Below, piece by piece: positions 1-8,719 of a DNA stretch of 64,000 bases; within the stretch, counting starts at the first letter, position 1, and each line of letters begins with the position of its first letter. This DNA comes from Gammaproteobacteria bacterium (GTDB lineage: Bacteria; Pseudomonadota; Gammaproteobacteria; HK1), in NCBI GenBank assembly GCA_012103455.1, contig WLWT01000001.1:3603288-3667287 (forward strand). Direction: 5' to 3'. A model generated the notes under the pieces. The model did no database searches. It was not told the DNA's origin and was given only the letters and a program-made list of their open reading frames with translations. The position numbers and the translations under genes were made by a program.

Positions 1-1325
1 AACACGGCATAACCACGGTTGGCGAGGAACTGGGAATACATGTGGTAGCCCCACCAGTCCCGCGCCCACGGCCCGCCATGCACCAACAACACCAACGGCC
101 ATGGGCTTTCAGCGATCGACTGCGAGGCGGATTTGGGCGTGAGGGCATAGCCCGGTAAATCCAACCCATCGCGGGCTCTTATGGTGACGGCCCGTTGCTC
201 CACCAGTTTATCGGCGAACGCTCGGGTGGCGGACTCGCCCAACAATACTGGTTTAGCGTCATCCAGCAAGAGCAGATAAAACAGCGCACCGGTATGATCA
301 TAGCGCACCGCTGTTGCCACCGTTTCATCACGCGATAGCGACATGATGCGCAGCCCTGCCGGTGGTTCGCGCAGCAAAGGTGTTAACAACCGTGCCAGGC
401 GCTCATCGAAGAAATGCCGCGCCGGATAATCCGGCTGCATGGTCACCAGCAAGGGCCGGCGATCTTTGGGGCTCAGCACTACCCGGGCGATATCGGCGCG
501 CGGGTGGGCGAATAACAGGGTGCGCCGGCCCGTTCGTAAGTCAACCGATTCAAGCGCCCGTTTGTCCCGGCCCACATCGGTGCTGACATAAACATGGCGC
601 CCGCTTGAGTCCAGATCGATGGGCCACATGGCGCTGAACCGATCGGCGCGCAACAGGCTCCGCCAGCCGCCGGCGTTGGCATCTACGGTCTCCAGCAAAC
701 GCTCACCACCCGTTTGCCGCACGCGCACCCGTAACACGCCTGTGTCATCGACCAATGAGTTGATCACCGCCTCCTTGTTCTCGTATACCAGTGCTTGCGC
801 CCCCGTGCGCACATTGACGCGGTAGATGTCGAACACTTGACTATCGCGCCGGTTATGCATCAAGAACACCTCATCGGAGACCATCTCCGGCACCCGTATG
901 ACGAACGCTTTGACGCCGGCATAGGGCGTCAAGTCGCGCACCTCGCCGGTGGCGACGTCCAGCGCATGCACCTGGTGGCGCTCGCTGCCGTCGGCGTCGA
1001 AGTGGTAGAGAATGTGCTGACTATTGGCAGCCCAGAAAGGTGTTGGCGCGTTTTTGGTGAAGCGCAGGGCTTGCACATCACCGGACTGCAAGTCCCGCCA
1101 CAGGATGGCACTGCGCAGATAACGAACTCCGTTCCATGCCAGTTTGGTGCCATCGGGCGACACTGCGAAGTTATCCAAATAATCGGTATTGGCGACGAAA
1201 TCCCGTACGGGTATGAGGGGCGGCAACTGCGCTTTCGCCACTGCCGCGTGGCGCGGCGGTATCTCGCAAGCGGCCAGCAATATGACCAAGGCCATGAAGA
1301 CGAGGCGGATGGGGAATGTACACAT
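1..1325 (-). CDS. S9-family (prolyl oligopeptidase-like) peptidase, lipoprotein, 3' end outside window
   Basis: The reading frame is open from an ATG at 1325 down to the left edge, so the C-terminal part is missing. The N-terminus is a lipoprotein signal with lipobox LAAC followed by E (about residues 17-20), which predicts an envelope-anchored protein. The middle has beta-propeller-like repeats (for example AVSPDGTKLAW near the start). The last visible part reads VLLVHGGPWARDWWGYH, the HGGP oxyanion-hole segment of the S9 alpha/beta-hydrolase domain. The catalytic Ser, Asp and His would lie beyond position 1. It is transcribed away from the purine operon. The family call is firm but substrate specificity is not. 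Confidence 0.85.
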   Translation of the reverse strand, partial: MCTFPIRLVFMALVILLAACEIPPRHAAVAKAQLPPLIPVRDFVANTDYLDNFAVSPDGTKLAWNGVRYLRSAILWRDLQSGDVQALRFTKNAPTPFWAANSQHILYHFDADGSERHQVHALDVATGEVRDLTPYAGVKAFVIRVPEMVSDEVFLMHNRRDSQVFDIYRVNVRTGAQALVYENKEAVINSLVDDTGVLRVRVRQTGGERLLETVDANAGGWRSLLRADRFSAMWPIDLDSSGRHVYVSTDVGRDKRALESVDLRTGRRTLLFAHPRADIARVVLSPKDRRPLLVTMQPDYPARHFFDERLARLLTPLLREPPAGLRIMSLSRDETVATAVRYDHTGALFYLLLLDDAKPVLLGESATRAFADKLVEQRAVTIRARDGLDLPGYALTPKSASQSIAESPWPLVLLVHGGPWARDWWGYHMYSQFLANRGYAV

Positions 1326-1360
1326 GGGGCTCAATCTAACAATGGGGGCTCAATCTAACA
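1326..1360. repeat. Short tandem repeat upstream of the peptidase start
   Basis: The 16-mer GGGGCTCAATCTAACA occurs twice with a few bases between, directly upstream of the lipoprotein start and in the divergent region before hiuH. It may be chance, or it may be part of a regulatory region. No function can be assigned from sequence. Confidence 0.5.
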
Positions 1361-1472
1361 GCCAACGGCCCGACGCGGTACCCAGCAGGCAGCCACTGAC
1401 TGGCGCCGCCGCCGATTTCGTAGCACTATCGCGGGGTGTTCAACCCGCCGCGGCGGCAAGCGTGCAACGACT

Positions 1473-1823
1473 ATGGCTGGACTTACTACTCACGTGTTGG
1501 ATACCGCGCAAGGGCGCCCGGCGGCGGGGGTCCGGGTACGCTTGTATGGCGCCGGTGGCGATCACGAGTTACTGCGCGAAGCCACGACCAACGCGCACGG
1601 ACGCCTGGACCAGCCGCTGCTGGCCCCCGGCGAAGTCAAAGTGGGCCGCTACCGGCTGGTGTTCGACATCGGCGCTTATTTCGCCGGATCGAGCCTCACG
1701 CTCGCCGATCCGCCTTTTTTAGATGAAGTGACTATCGCTTTTGCCATCGCCGAACCGGGTGCGCATTACCACGTGCCACTGCTGGTGGCGCCCTGGGGCT
1801 ATACCACTTACCGCGGCAGTTGA
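1473..1823 (+). CDS. hiuH: 5-hydroxyisourate hydrolase (transthyretin-like)
   Basis: A 116-residue protein, the usual length for the family. It begins MAGLTTHVLDTAQGRPA, has the internal HYHVPLL segment and ends with the diagnostic YRGS tetrapeptide. The enzyme hydrolyses 5-hydroxyisourate, the product of urate oxidase, to OHCU. Conserved His (TTHVLD, HYHVP), Arg and the C-terminal YRGS form the tetramer channel active site. It lies 12 bp upstream of xdhA and is probably its first operon partner. The purine-degradation genes downstream (puuD, uraD) supply the preceding and following steps. Confidence 0.93.
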   Translation: MAGLTTHVLDTAQGRPAAGVRVRLYGAGGDHELLREATTNAHGRLDQPLLAPGEVKVGRYRLVFDIGAYFAGSSLTLADPPFLDEVTIAFAIAEPGAHYHVPLLVAPWGYTTYRGS

Positions 1824-1835
1824 GTTGAGCTAGCC

Positions 1836-3335
1836 ATGACCCAGCCAGAGCGCGATCACATCCGGTTTCTACTCGGCGGTCGAGCGCGCCATTTAAGGGG
1901 CGTAGCGCCCACCCGCACGGTGCTGGAGTACCTGCGCGAAGAGGAACATCGCACCGGCACCAAAGAAGGTTGCGCCGAGGGGGACTGCGGTGCTTGCACG
2001 GTGCTCACCGCTTCACTGAACGAAGCCGGCGATGGTCTCGACTACCACGCGGTCAATGCCTGCATTCAGTTCTTGCCGGCGCTCGATGGTAAAGCGTTAT
2101 TGACCATCGAAGATGTGGCCGGCGCGGATGGCGGCCTGCATCCCATACAACAAGCACTGGTGGACCATCACGCCTCGCAATGCGGTTTTTGCACCCCCGG
2201 GTTCGTGATGTCGCTCTACGCCAGCTATCAATCGCGGCGCGGCGACGCTGCCCCCCCCCCCCTCACGGCACAGGCGATAGGACAACTGCTATCGGGCAAT
2301 TTATGCCGCTGTACTGGTTATCGATCTATAGTCACCGCCGCCTTGCAAGCGCTGCATAACGTAGCGCCAGATCTGGGCACGCTAGACCAGGATGGCGCGA
2401 CCGAAACCGTGCAACAATTGCAGGCGTGGCGGGCTAGCGGACCGCTGCACTTTACCGGCGCGGGCCAACGGTTTTACGCACCGCGCACCATTGATGCACT
2501 CACTGAACTTTACGCTGAGCACCCCGGGGCCATTATTCTAGGCGGCGGCACCGATGCCGCGCTCTGGGTCACCAAACAGTTGCGCGAGCTAGATACGTTG
2601 ATCGCTATAGGTGAAGTGGCCACCCTCAAAGCTATCACTATGGCCCACGATCATATTCGTATCGGCGCCGGCGTTACGCTCACGCGGGCGGCCGCGGCCA
2701 TTAGCGCGCAATACCCGGAACTGGAGGAACTATTCTTGCGCTTCGCCTCGCCACCGATCCGCAATGCCGCCACCTTAGCCGGCAACATCGCCAACGCCTC
2801 ACCTATAGGCGATGCGGCACCGGCGCTACTGGCCCTGGACGCCGAGCTAGAGCTGCGTTCAGTGCACGGCCAACGCACCCTAGCGCTAAGCGAGTTCTTC
2901 CTCGCCTATCAGCAAACCGCTTTGCAGCCCGGGGAGATCATCGAGACCCTGCGCATACCGCGCCGTACGCCCGATTTAACGTTGGCGGCTTACAAGATAT
3001 CGAAGCGCTTCGATCAGGATATTGCTGCACTATGCGCCGTCTTTCGCATCAACCTAGCAGACGGTCTGATCACCACCGCCCGCGCCGCCTTCGGCGGTAT
3101 GGCCGCCATTCCCAAACGCGCGTCCGCCTGCGAGGCAGCGCTAGTGCAGCAAAGCTTCACCGCGAAGAGCATCGAGGCGGCGGCGCAAGCGCTACAAGAC
3201 GACTTCACCCCTATCGGCGACTTACGCGCCTCGGCCGCTTACCGCCAGCGGGTGGCGGGCAACTTATTACGCCGCTTCCTGCTCGAACATGAGCCAGGAA
3301 GTGGGCCCGTGCGGATCACCCGCCATGGCCGCTGA
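1836..3335 (+). CDS. xdhA: Xanthine dehydrogenase small subunit (2Fe-2S and FAD domains)
   Basis: 499 residues, normal for the bacterial XdhA. The plant-type 2Fe-2S domain has C46, C51, C54 and C76. The second 2Fe-2S domain has C116, C119 (CGFCTPG), C157 and C159 (NLCRCTGYR). The FAD-binding domain begins near residue 200 and includes ILGGGTDAAL. The subunit passes electrons from the molybdenum centre in XdhB to NAD+. A run of 12 C residues (2251-2262) encodes the proline linker between the second Fe-S domain halves. It is in frame here, but a one-base slip would abolish everything after about residue 139. The 3' end overlaps xdhB. Confidence 0.95.
   Translation: MTQPERDHIRFLLGGRARHLRGVAPTRTVLEYLREEEHRTGTKEGCAEGDCGACTVLTASLNEAGDGLDYHAVNACIQFLPALDGKALLTIEDVAGADGGLHPIQQALVDHHASQCGFCTPGFVMSLYASYQSRRGDAAPPPLTAQAIGQLLSGNLCRCTGYRSIVTAALQALHNVAPDLGTLDQDGATETVQQLQAWRASGPLHFTGAGQRFYAPRTIDALTELYAEHPGAIILGGGTDAALWVTKQLRELDTLIAIGEVATLKAITMAHDHIRIGAGVTLTRAAAAISAQYPELEELFLRFASPPIRNAATLAGNIANASPIGDAAPALLALDAELELRSVHGQRTLALSEFFLAYQQTALQPGEIIETLRIPRRTPDLTLAAYKISKRFDQDIAALCAVFRINLADGLITTARAAFGGMAAIPKRASACEAALVQQSFTAKSIEAAAQALQDDFTPIGDLRASAAYRQRVAGNLLRRFLLEHEPGSGPVRITRHGR
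2251..2262 (+). repeat. C12 homopolymer inside xdhA
   Basis: Twelve consecutive C bases encode part of the linker AAPPPLT of XdhA. Homopolymers of this length are prone to slipped-strand mispairing, and every length not congruent with 12 modulo 3 would truncate XdhA before the CRC motif. It may be a phase-variable switch or simply a mutation hot spot. Read-level length heterogeneity would discriminate. Confidence 0.9.
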
Positions 3336-5643
3336 TCAAGTCAAGGGCGCCGCCGGCACCGCTACCGGTCATGACAGCGCGGCGCTACACGTCACCGGCG
3401 CGGCGCGCTACACCGACGACAGGCCCGAAGCGCGCGATCTCTTATACGCCGCCATCGGCATGAGCAGCCATGCCCACGCCCGGCTGGCGGCGGTGAACCT
3501 AGCCCGGGTGCGGGCGGCGCCAGGTGTCATCACCGTGCTCACCGCCGCCGACATTCCAGGGCATAACAATTACGGCGGCATCATCGCCGATGATCCGATC
3601 TTCGCCGACGGCGTGGTCAGCTACGCAGGCCAGGCGATCTTCGCCGCCGCCGCCACCAGCACCGCCGCCGCCAGGCGCGCCGTGCAACTGGCCGATATAG
3701 ACTACGACGCTCAACCCGCCCTACTAGACCCGCGCGCCGCGCTAGCGGCCAAATCCTTCGTCTTGCCGTCCCGAACCATCGAGCGGGGTCATCCCGATGA
3801 GGCGATCGAGGCGGCGCCGCATCGTCTGTCCGGCTCGGTTTACTTGGGCGGACAAGATCAGTTCTATCTGGAAGGACAGATCGCCGTCGCCGTGCCGGGC
3901 GAGAACCGCGAACTCTACCTCCATTGCTCCACACAACATCCCGCCGAGGTGCAACACCTAGTGGCCCACGCTCTAGGGCGCGATGCCAAGGACATCACCG
4001 TGGAGTGCCGGCGCATGGGTGGCGCCTTCGGCGGCAAGGAGAGCCAACCGGCGTTGATCGCATCCATAGCGGCCTTATTGGCGGTCACAGCGGGGCAGCC
4101 GGTGAAGCTGCGCCTGGATCGCGATGTGGACATGATGTTGACGGGCAAACGCCATGACACGGACATCGAATACGAGGTGGGTTTCGATGAGCGGGGGCGC
4201 ATCCGCGGCATTCGCTTCGAATTCGCGGTGCGCTGCGGCATGTCCGCCGATCTATCCGGTCCGATATGCGATCGCATGATGTTCCACAGCGATAACACGT
4301 ATTACTTGGAACACGTGCGCATCACCTCCCACCGCTTGAAAACCCACACCGTGTCCAACACCGCTTTTAGGGGCTTTGGCGGACCGCAGGGCATGTTTGC
4401 CATCGAACAAGTGCTAGACGAAATCGCCCGCCATCTGGGCTTGGACCCACTGGATGTGCGCACCTGCAATCTCTACAGCGAGGCGCCGCGTAACATCACC
4501 CCCTACGGACAGACGGTGGAGGACAATATCGCGCCGCAGATCATGGCGCGCCTGGCCGCAAGTGCCGAGTACCGCCGCCGTCGGCGCGCGCTCCGCGCGT
4601 ACAACCGCGAACACCCCGTGCTCAAACGTGGCCTCGCCTTAACGCCGGTGAAATTCGGCATTTCATTCACCGCCACCCATCTCAACCAAGCGGGCGCCTT
4701 GCTGCATATTTATAATGACGGCAGCGTGCAGCTCAATCACGGTGGCACCGAGATGGGGCAAGGGCTCTACACCAAAGTGGCGCAAGTGGTGGCGAGCGAA
4801 CTTTGCATCGATATGGATCGCATTCAGATCACCGCGGCGGACACGGGCAAAGTGCCCAATACCTCCGCCACTGCCGCCTCCAGCAGTTCGGACTTGAACG
4901 GCATGGCCGCCCGCATCGCCGCCCAGACCCTTAAAGAGCGGCTGCTCGAATTCGCCGCCGGGCACTTCGATGTCCCCGCAAACATCATCGAGTTCAGGCC
5001 CAATGAAGTGGCGATCGGCAATCGAATACTACCCTTCGCGGAACTCACCCACCTGGCTTACATGGCCCGCATACCGCTATCGGCCAGTGGCTATTACCGC
5101 ACGCCCAAGATTCACTACGATCGCGAGACGCTCACCGGCCGGCCATTTTTCTACTACGCCTACGGCGCCGCCGTCAGCGAAGTGATGATCGACACGCTCA
5201 CCGGCGAGCACCGGGTGCTGCGCGTGGATATCCTGCACGATTGTGGCGAATCGCTGAACCCGGCCATCGATCTGGGCCAAATCGAAGGAGGCTTCGTGCA
5301 GGGTATGGGTTGGTTGACCACCGAGGAGCTGTATTGGACGCACGCCGGACACCTGGCGACCCACGCCCCGTCCACCTACAAGATCCCCACCTGCTCCGAT
5401 GTGCCCGCGGACTTCAGGGTTGAGTTGCTAGAGGCGGCGCCCAACCGGGAAGAGACGGTCTACCGCTCAAAGGCGGTGGGGGAGCCACCGCTGATGTTGG
5501 CACTGTCGGTGTGGCACGCCATCAAAGACGCGGTGGCGAGCGTTGGCCAAGGTGGTGCATCACCGCGGCTAGATGCGCCGGCCACGCCGGAGCAGGTGTT
5601 ATTGGCCGTCGATGAACTGCGCGCGCGGCGGCCCGTTCAGTGA
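3289..5643 (+). CDS. xdhB: Xanthine dehydrogenase large (molybdopterin) subunit
   Basis: 784 residues, the standard XdhB length. Recognisable elements are MGGAFGGKESQ (Moco-binding Gly loop), AFRGFGGPQG (substrate Arg loop), the GTEMGQGLYTK segment, and KAVGEPPLMLA carrying the catalytic Glu near the C-terminus. It hydroxylates hypoxanthine and xanthine to urate. The first ATG overlaps xdhA by 47 bp. An internal ATG at 3325 (MAADQVKGAAGT) overlaps it by only 11 bp and is an equally plausible start, since neither has a clear Shine-Dalgarno. The protein is cytoplasmic and probably forms a heterotetramer with XdhA. Confidence 0.95.
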   Translation: MSQEVGPCGSPAMAADQVKGAAGTATGHDSAALHVTGAARYTDDRPEARDLLYAAIGMSSHAHARLAAVNLARVRAAPGVITVLTAADIPGHNNYGGIIADDPIFADGVVSYAGQAIFAAAATSTAAARRAVQLADIDYDAQPALLDPRAALAAKSFVLPSRTIERGHPDEAIEAAPHRLSGSVYLGGQDQFYLEGQIAVAVPGENRELYLHCSTQHPAEVQHLVAHALGRDAKDITVECRRMGGAFGGKESQPALIASIAALLAVTAGQPVKLRLDRDVDMMLTGKRHDTDIEYEVGFDERGRIRGIRFEFAVRCGMSADLSGPICDRMMFHSDNTYYLEHVRITSHRLKTHTVSNTAFRGFGGPQGMFAIEQVLDEIARHLGLDPLDVRTCNLYSEAPRNITPYGQTVEDNIAPQIMARLAASAEYRRRRRALRAYNREHPVLKRGLALTPVKFGISFTATHLNQAGALLHIYNDGSVQLNHGGTEMGQGLYTKVAQVVASELCIDMDRIQITAADTGKVPNTSATAASSSSDLNGMAARIAAQTLKERLLEFAAGHFDVPANIIEFRPNEVAIGNRILPFAELTHLAYMARIPLSASGYYRTPKIHYDRETLTGRPFFYYAYGAAVSEVMIDTLTGEHRVLRVDILHDCGESLNPAIDLGQIEGGFVQGMGWLTTEELYWTHAGHLATHAPSTYKIPTCSDVPADFRVELLEAAPNREETVYRSKAVGEPPLMLALSVWHAIKDAVASVGQGGASPRLDAPATPEQVLLAVDELRARRPVQ

Positions 5644-6785
5644 TCTCAAATGACAACGATCCGGCGTTGCCGCGCTGGTTAAGCGTGTTGCCAGAGCTGG
5701 TGCGCACGCGCTGTGATTTCGTCATGGTCACGGTGGCCGGCGCCCGCGGTTCCACGCCGCGCCCGTCCGGCACCCGCATGTTGGTCACGCGCGATGCCAT
5801 TATCGACACCATAGGCGGCGGGCAACTGGAACACAGGGCCGTGGCCGTGGCGCATGATTGGCTGGACGATAATACAGTCCACGGGGCGCAGCTACGGCGG
5901 TTTGCCTTAGGCCCAGCCTTAAATCAGTGCTGCGGCGGTGTCGCCGACTTGCTGTTCGAGAAACGACAAGCCGACGCGTGGCGATGGGCCAGCCAAGCGG
6001 CCAGCGCGGTGCAGGCCGGCCAAGGCGTAGCTTTGGCCACCGTCTTGCCCCCATTGAGTGCAAAAGATAAGCGCGCAAAAGACAGTAGCGGCCCGGACTG
6101 CTGCTCTGCGTTGATCAACAACCCGCAAACGGTTTGCCTTGGGCTGGAGAGCCGTGCACCGGGGGAATCATCCCTTGCCCAGTGGTTGTCGAGCTGGCTA
6201 GACACCGATCAGGGCGATGCCGCACTATCCATGAAGCGCGCTCAACTGGATGGAACGGCAGTATCCATCCTCATCGAACGCATACGGCCACCGGACTTGC
6301 AGATAAGCCTGTTCGGCGCAGGGCACGTGGGACGGGCCATCGCCGTTATTTTGGCCACACTACCGTGCGCCCTGCGCTGGATCGACAGCCGGGCCGGCGA
6401 GTTTCCCGCCGCAGCGCTGGCCAATAACGTGCAGCGCCTGGTGGTGGATACGCCGTCGCGTGAAGTGTTTGCAGCACCGCCTGGCAGTTATTTCTTGGTG
6501 ATGACCCATAGTCATCCCCTAGACGAGGAGATCTGCGATGCTGTGTTATCGCGCGATGACATCACCTACTTGGGTCTCATTGGATCGACCAGCAAAGCGC
6601 GCCAATTCAAGACCCGGTTATCGCGGCGCGGTCATTGTCCTGCGCGCTTGGCCCGCTTGATCTGCCCAATCGGCATTCCCGGTGTAGGCGGCAAAGCGCC
6701 GGCGGAGATCGCCGTGGCCGTGGTGGCTGATATCTTGCGACGCTACACGGCGGCTAAAGCGTCTCATAGCAAGGGCAATACCTGA
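5640..6785 (+). CDS. xdhC: XdhC/CoxI-family molybdenum cofactor insertion chaperone
   Basis: 381 residues starting at a GTG that overlaps the xdhB stop by 4 bp, so translation is likely coupled. The N-terminal XdhC_CoxI segment has GSTPRPSGTRMLV and GGGQLEHRA. The C-terminal Rossmann-like XdhC domain has SLFGAGHVGRAIA, and the sequence ends near GGKAPAEIAVAVVADIL. XdhC binds Moco, promotes its sulfuration and inserts it into XdhB. The protein is longer than the ~280-residue Rhodobacter XdhC because of an insert around residues 130-200. Confidence 0.93.
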   Translation: MISNDNDPALPRWLSVLPELVRTRCDFVMVTVAGARGSTPRPSGTRMLVTRDAIIDTIGGGQLEHRAVAVAHDWLDDNTVHGAQLRRFALGPALNQCCGGVADLLFEKRQADAWRWASQAASAVQAGQGVALATVLPPLSAKDKRAKDSSGPDCCSALINNPQTVCLGLESRAPGESSLAQWLSSWLDTDQGDAALSMKRAQLDGTAVSILIERIRPPDLQISLFGAGHVGRAIAVILATLPCALRWIDSRAGEFPAAALANNVQRLVVDTPSREVFAAPPGSYFLVMTHSHPLDEEICDAVLSRDDITYLGLIGSTSKARQFKTRLSRRGHCPARLARLICPIGIPGVGGKAPAEIAVAVVADILRRYTAAKASHSKGNT

Positions 6786-7999
6786 TGGAAGCCTATCTGA
6801 TCGACTGGTTGAATCTCCTCGGACGCTGGTTGCACTTGGTGGTGGGAATTGCTTGGATCGGCGCCTCGTTTTATTTCATCTGGCTAGACGATCAGCTTGA
6901 ACCTATTACCAGTGATTCGGATCGTGACGATACCATCAGCGGCGAACTGTGGGCCGTGCATGGCGGCGGATTTTATCACTCGCAAAAATACCGGGTATCC
7001 CCGCCTGAACTGCCGGCCACCTTGCATTGGTTTAAATGGGAAGCGTATTGGACCTGGCTGTCCGGCATGTTTTTGCTAGCGCTGATCTATTGGTATCAGG
7101 CGGAGATTTATCTCATAGACCCGGCGGTGGCCGATATTTCCAAGCCCCTTGCCATCGGTGTTGGCGCTTTGACCCTAGCCGGCGGCTGGTTTATTTACGA
7201 TGGTCTTTGCCGCTCGCCGCTTGCGCAAAACGATACTTGGTTGAGCGCCGCCCTACTGCTCTTCGTAGGTCTCACCGCCTACGGACTTTGTTTCGTTTTC
7301 GGTGGCCGCGGTGCTTATATGCATTACGGGGCCATGCTAGGCACCATCATGGTAGCCAATGTCTTCTTCGTCATCATTCCGGGCCAACAGGATTTGGTCA
7401 CGGCCAAACAAGAGGGGCGGCCGCCCGATCCTATTCACGGCATCCGGGGTAAACAACGCTCGGTACACAATACTTACTTCACGCTGCCCGTATTGTTCGT
7501 GATGGTAAGCCATCATTACGCCGGCACTTTTAATCATGACTACAACTGGCTGATATTGATCGGTTTGTCCCTGGCCGGTACACTCATACGGGTGTACTTC
7601 GTGGCCCGGCATAAAGGCGGCGCATCGCTGTGGTCTCTCATGGTGGCGGGCGCGATTATGGCGGCCATCTTTTTTGCCGGCCGGCCGCCACCCGCTTCAG
7701 GCAGGGCTGCCGAGACGGCAGCGCCAGATATGGCTACCGTAGATATGGCTACCGTTCAGGGCATCGTTTATGCCCGCTGTACGGGTTGTCACTCGGCGGC
7801 GCCACGCCAGGCAGGTTTTGCCGTTGCGCCCAAGGGTTTTGTTTTGGACAGTCAAGCGCAAATCATCGCCGGTGCGCATAAAATCCATCAACAAACGGTG
7901 CTGACCAAGGCGATGCCCATCGGCAATTCAACCAAGATGACGGATGAGGAACGGGCATTGCTGGATAGCTGGTTCCGCCGTTTGCAAACCGGTCAATAA
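6785..7999 (+). CDS. puuD: Membrane urate oxidase PuuD with C-terminal cytochrome c domain
   Basis: 404 residues with about eight hydrophobic segments, beginning with LLGRWLHLVVGIAWIGASF typical of PuuD. After residue 320 comes a cytochrome c domain with a CTGCH haem motif (C332-H336) and a distal Met near 377 (KAMPIGNSTKM). PuuD oxidises urate to 5-hydroxyisourate and donates electrons to the respiratory chain instead of making H2O2. The start overlaps the xdhC stop by one base (TGATG), so it belongs to the xdh operon. It is an inner-membrane protein with the haem domain predicted on the periplasmic side. Confidence 0.93.
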   Translation: MEAYLIDWLNLLGRWLHLVVGIAWIGASFYFIWLDDQLEPITSDSDRDDTISGELWAVHGGGFYHSQKYRVSPPELPATLHWFKWEAYWTWLSGMFLLALIYWYQAEIYLIDPAVADISKPLAIGVGALTLAGGWFIYDGLCRSPLAQNDTWLSAALLLFVGLTAYGLCFVFGGRGAYMHYGAMLGTIMVANVFFVIIPGQQDLVTAKQEGRPPDPIHGIRGKQRSVHNTYFTLPVLFVMVSHHYAGTFNHDYNWLILIGLSLAGTLIRVYFVARHKGGASLWSLMVAGAIMAAIFFAGRPPPASGRAAETAAPDMATVDMATVQGIVYARCTGCHSAAPRQAGFAVAPKGFVLDSQAQIIAGAHKIHQQTVLTKAMPIGNSTKMTDEERALLDSWFRRLQTGQ

Positions 8000-8005
8000 G
8001 CATGA

Positions 8006-8170
8006 GGGCGCCGCTAAAAATAGTCATTTTTTCGTGAGTGCAAGGAAGCACCGCGCGCAGAACCGCAGTGTAGCACCGCGCGCAGAACCGCAGTGTATAG
8101 GTGATACATGAGGATTCGAGCACGGAGCTGACACCGCAATCGCGGAAAAAGTGCATTTTTAGAGGTGCCC
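8006..8170 (+). mobile_element. MITE-like repeat, copy A (between puuD and uraD)
   Basis: A full element with terminal inverted repeats GGGCGCCGCTAAAAAT and ATTTTTAGAGGTGCCC, flanked by a 4-bp duplication ATGA. This copy carries an extra internal tandem duplication of about 26 bp (GCACCGCGCGCAGAACCGCA repeated), which makes it longer than the ~139-bp norm. Its right end abuts the uraD start codon. It has no coding capacity. It is the first of about ten copies in the window. Confidence 0.9.
8161..8167 (+). promoter_or_regulatory. Shine-Dalgarno of uraD supplied by the MITE end
   Basis: AGAGGTG in the MITE right terminal repeat is complementary to the 3' end of 16S rRNA (GAGGTG core) and ends 3 nt before the uraD ATG at 8171. 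The insertion therefore appears to have provided the ribosome-binding site now used by uraD. The match is seen directly; its use is inferred. Confidence 0.6.
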
Positions 8171-8719
8171 ATGAATAAAACCGGCCATTGCGCCAAATCT
8201 TCGATCACTTTGGATTGGTTGGCGCACGCCGATGAAGCACAATTCATCGACGCGCTGGGCGGCGTCTTCGAGCGCGCGCCGTGGGTCGCCAAAGCGGTGA
8301 TTGCACTGCGCCCGTTTACCAGCATCAATGCGTTGAGCGAAGCCATGGTAGCGGCAATGTTCGCGGCGCCGCACGAACGGCAACGGGCGCTCATCGCCGC
8401 CCATCCCCCATTAACCGGCCACGCCCGCGCGCGCCGTGCCATGACCGTGCACTCCCGACGCGAGCAACAAAGTGCCGGTTTGGATGCGTGCACCGATGAG
8501 GAGTTGCAAGCACTAGAGACGTTAAACGAGCGTTATCGGATGCGCTTCGGGTTGCCTTTTATTATCGCCGTTAAGGGACTTAGCCCGGCGCAGATCATCA
8601 ATGCCCTGCGTACGCGCCTCGACAATACACCGCAAGCGGAGTTTCAAACCAGTCTTGAGCAGATCGCCATGATCGCGCGGTTTCGCCTAGACGCGCTGAT
8701 CGTGGGGTCAATCCCGTGA
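8171..8719 (+). CDS. uraD: OHCU decarboxylase
   Basis: About 182 residues (the GTG at 8165 inside the repeat is a less likely start). It matches the OHCU decarboxylase family: an N-terminal FIDALGGVFERAPWVA segment, a central HPPLTGHARAR segment, and the C-terminal LNERYRMRFGLPFIIAVKG signature. It converts 2-oxo-4-hydroxy-4-carboxy-5-ureidoimidazoline to S-allantoin, completing urate degradation with PuuD and HiuH. The gene overlaps guaD by 4 bp at its 3' end. The upstream spacer has been replaced by a MITE, so coupling to puuD transcription now runs through the repeat. Confidence 0.93.
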   Translation: MNKTGHCAKSSITLDWLAHADEAQFIDALGGVFERAPWVAKAVIALRPFTSINALSEAMVAAMFAAPHERQRALIAAHPPLTGHARARRAMTVHSRREQQSAGLDACTDEELQALETLNERYRMRFGLPFIIAVKGLSPAQIINALRTRLDNTPQAEFQTSLEQIAMIARFRLDALIVGSIP

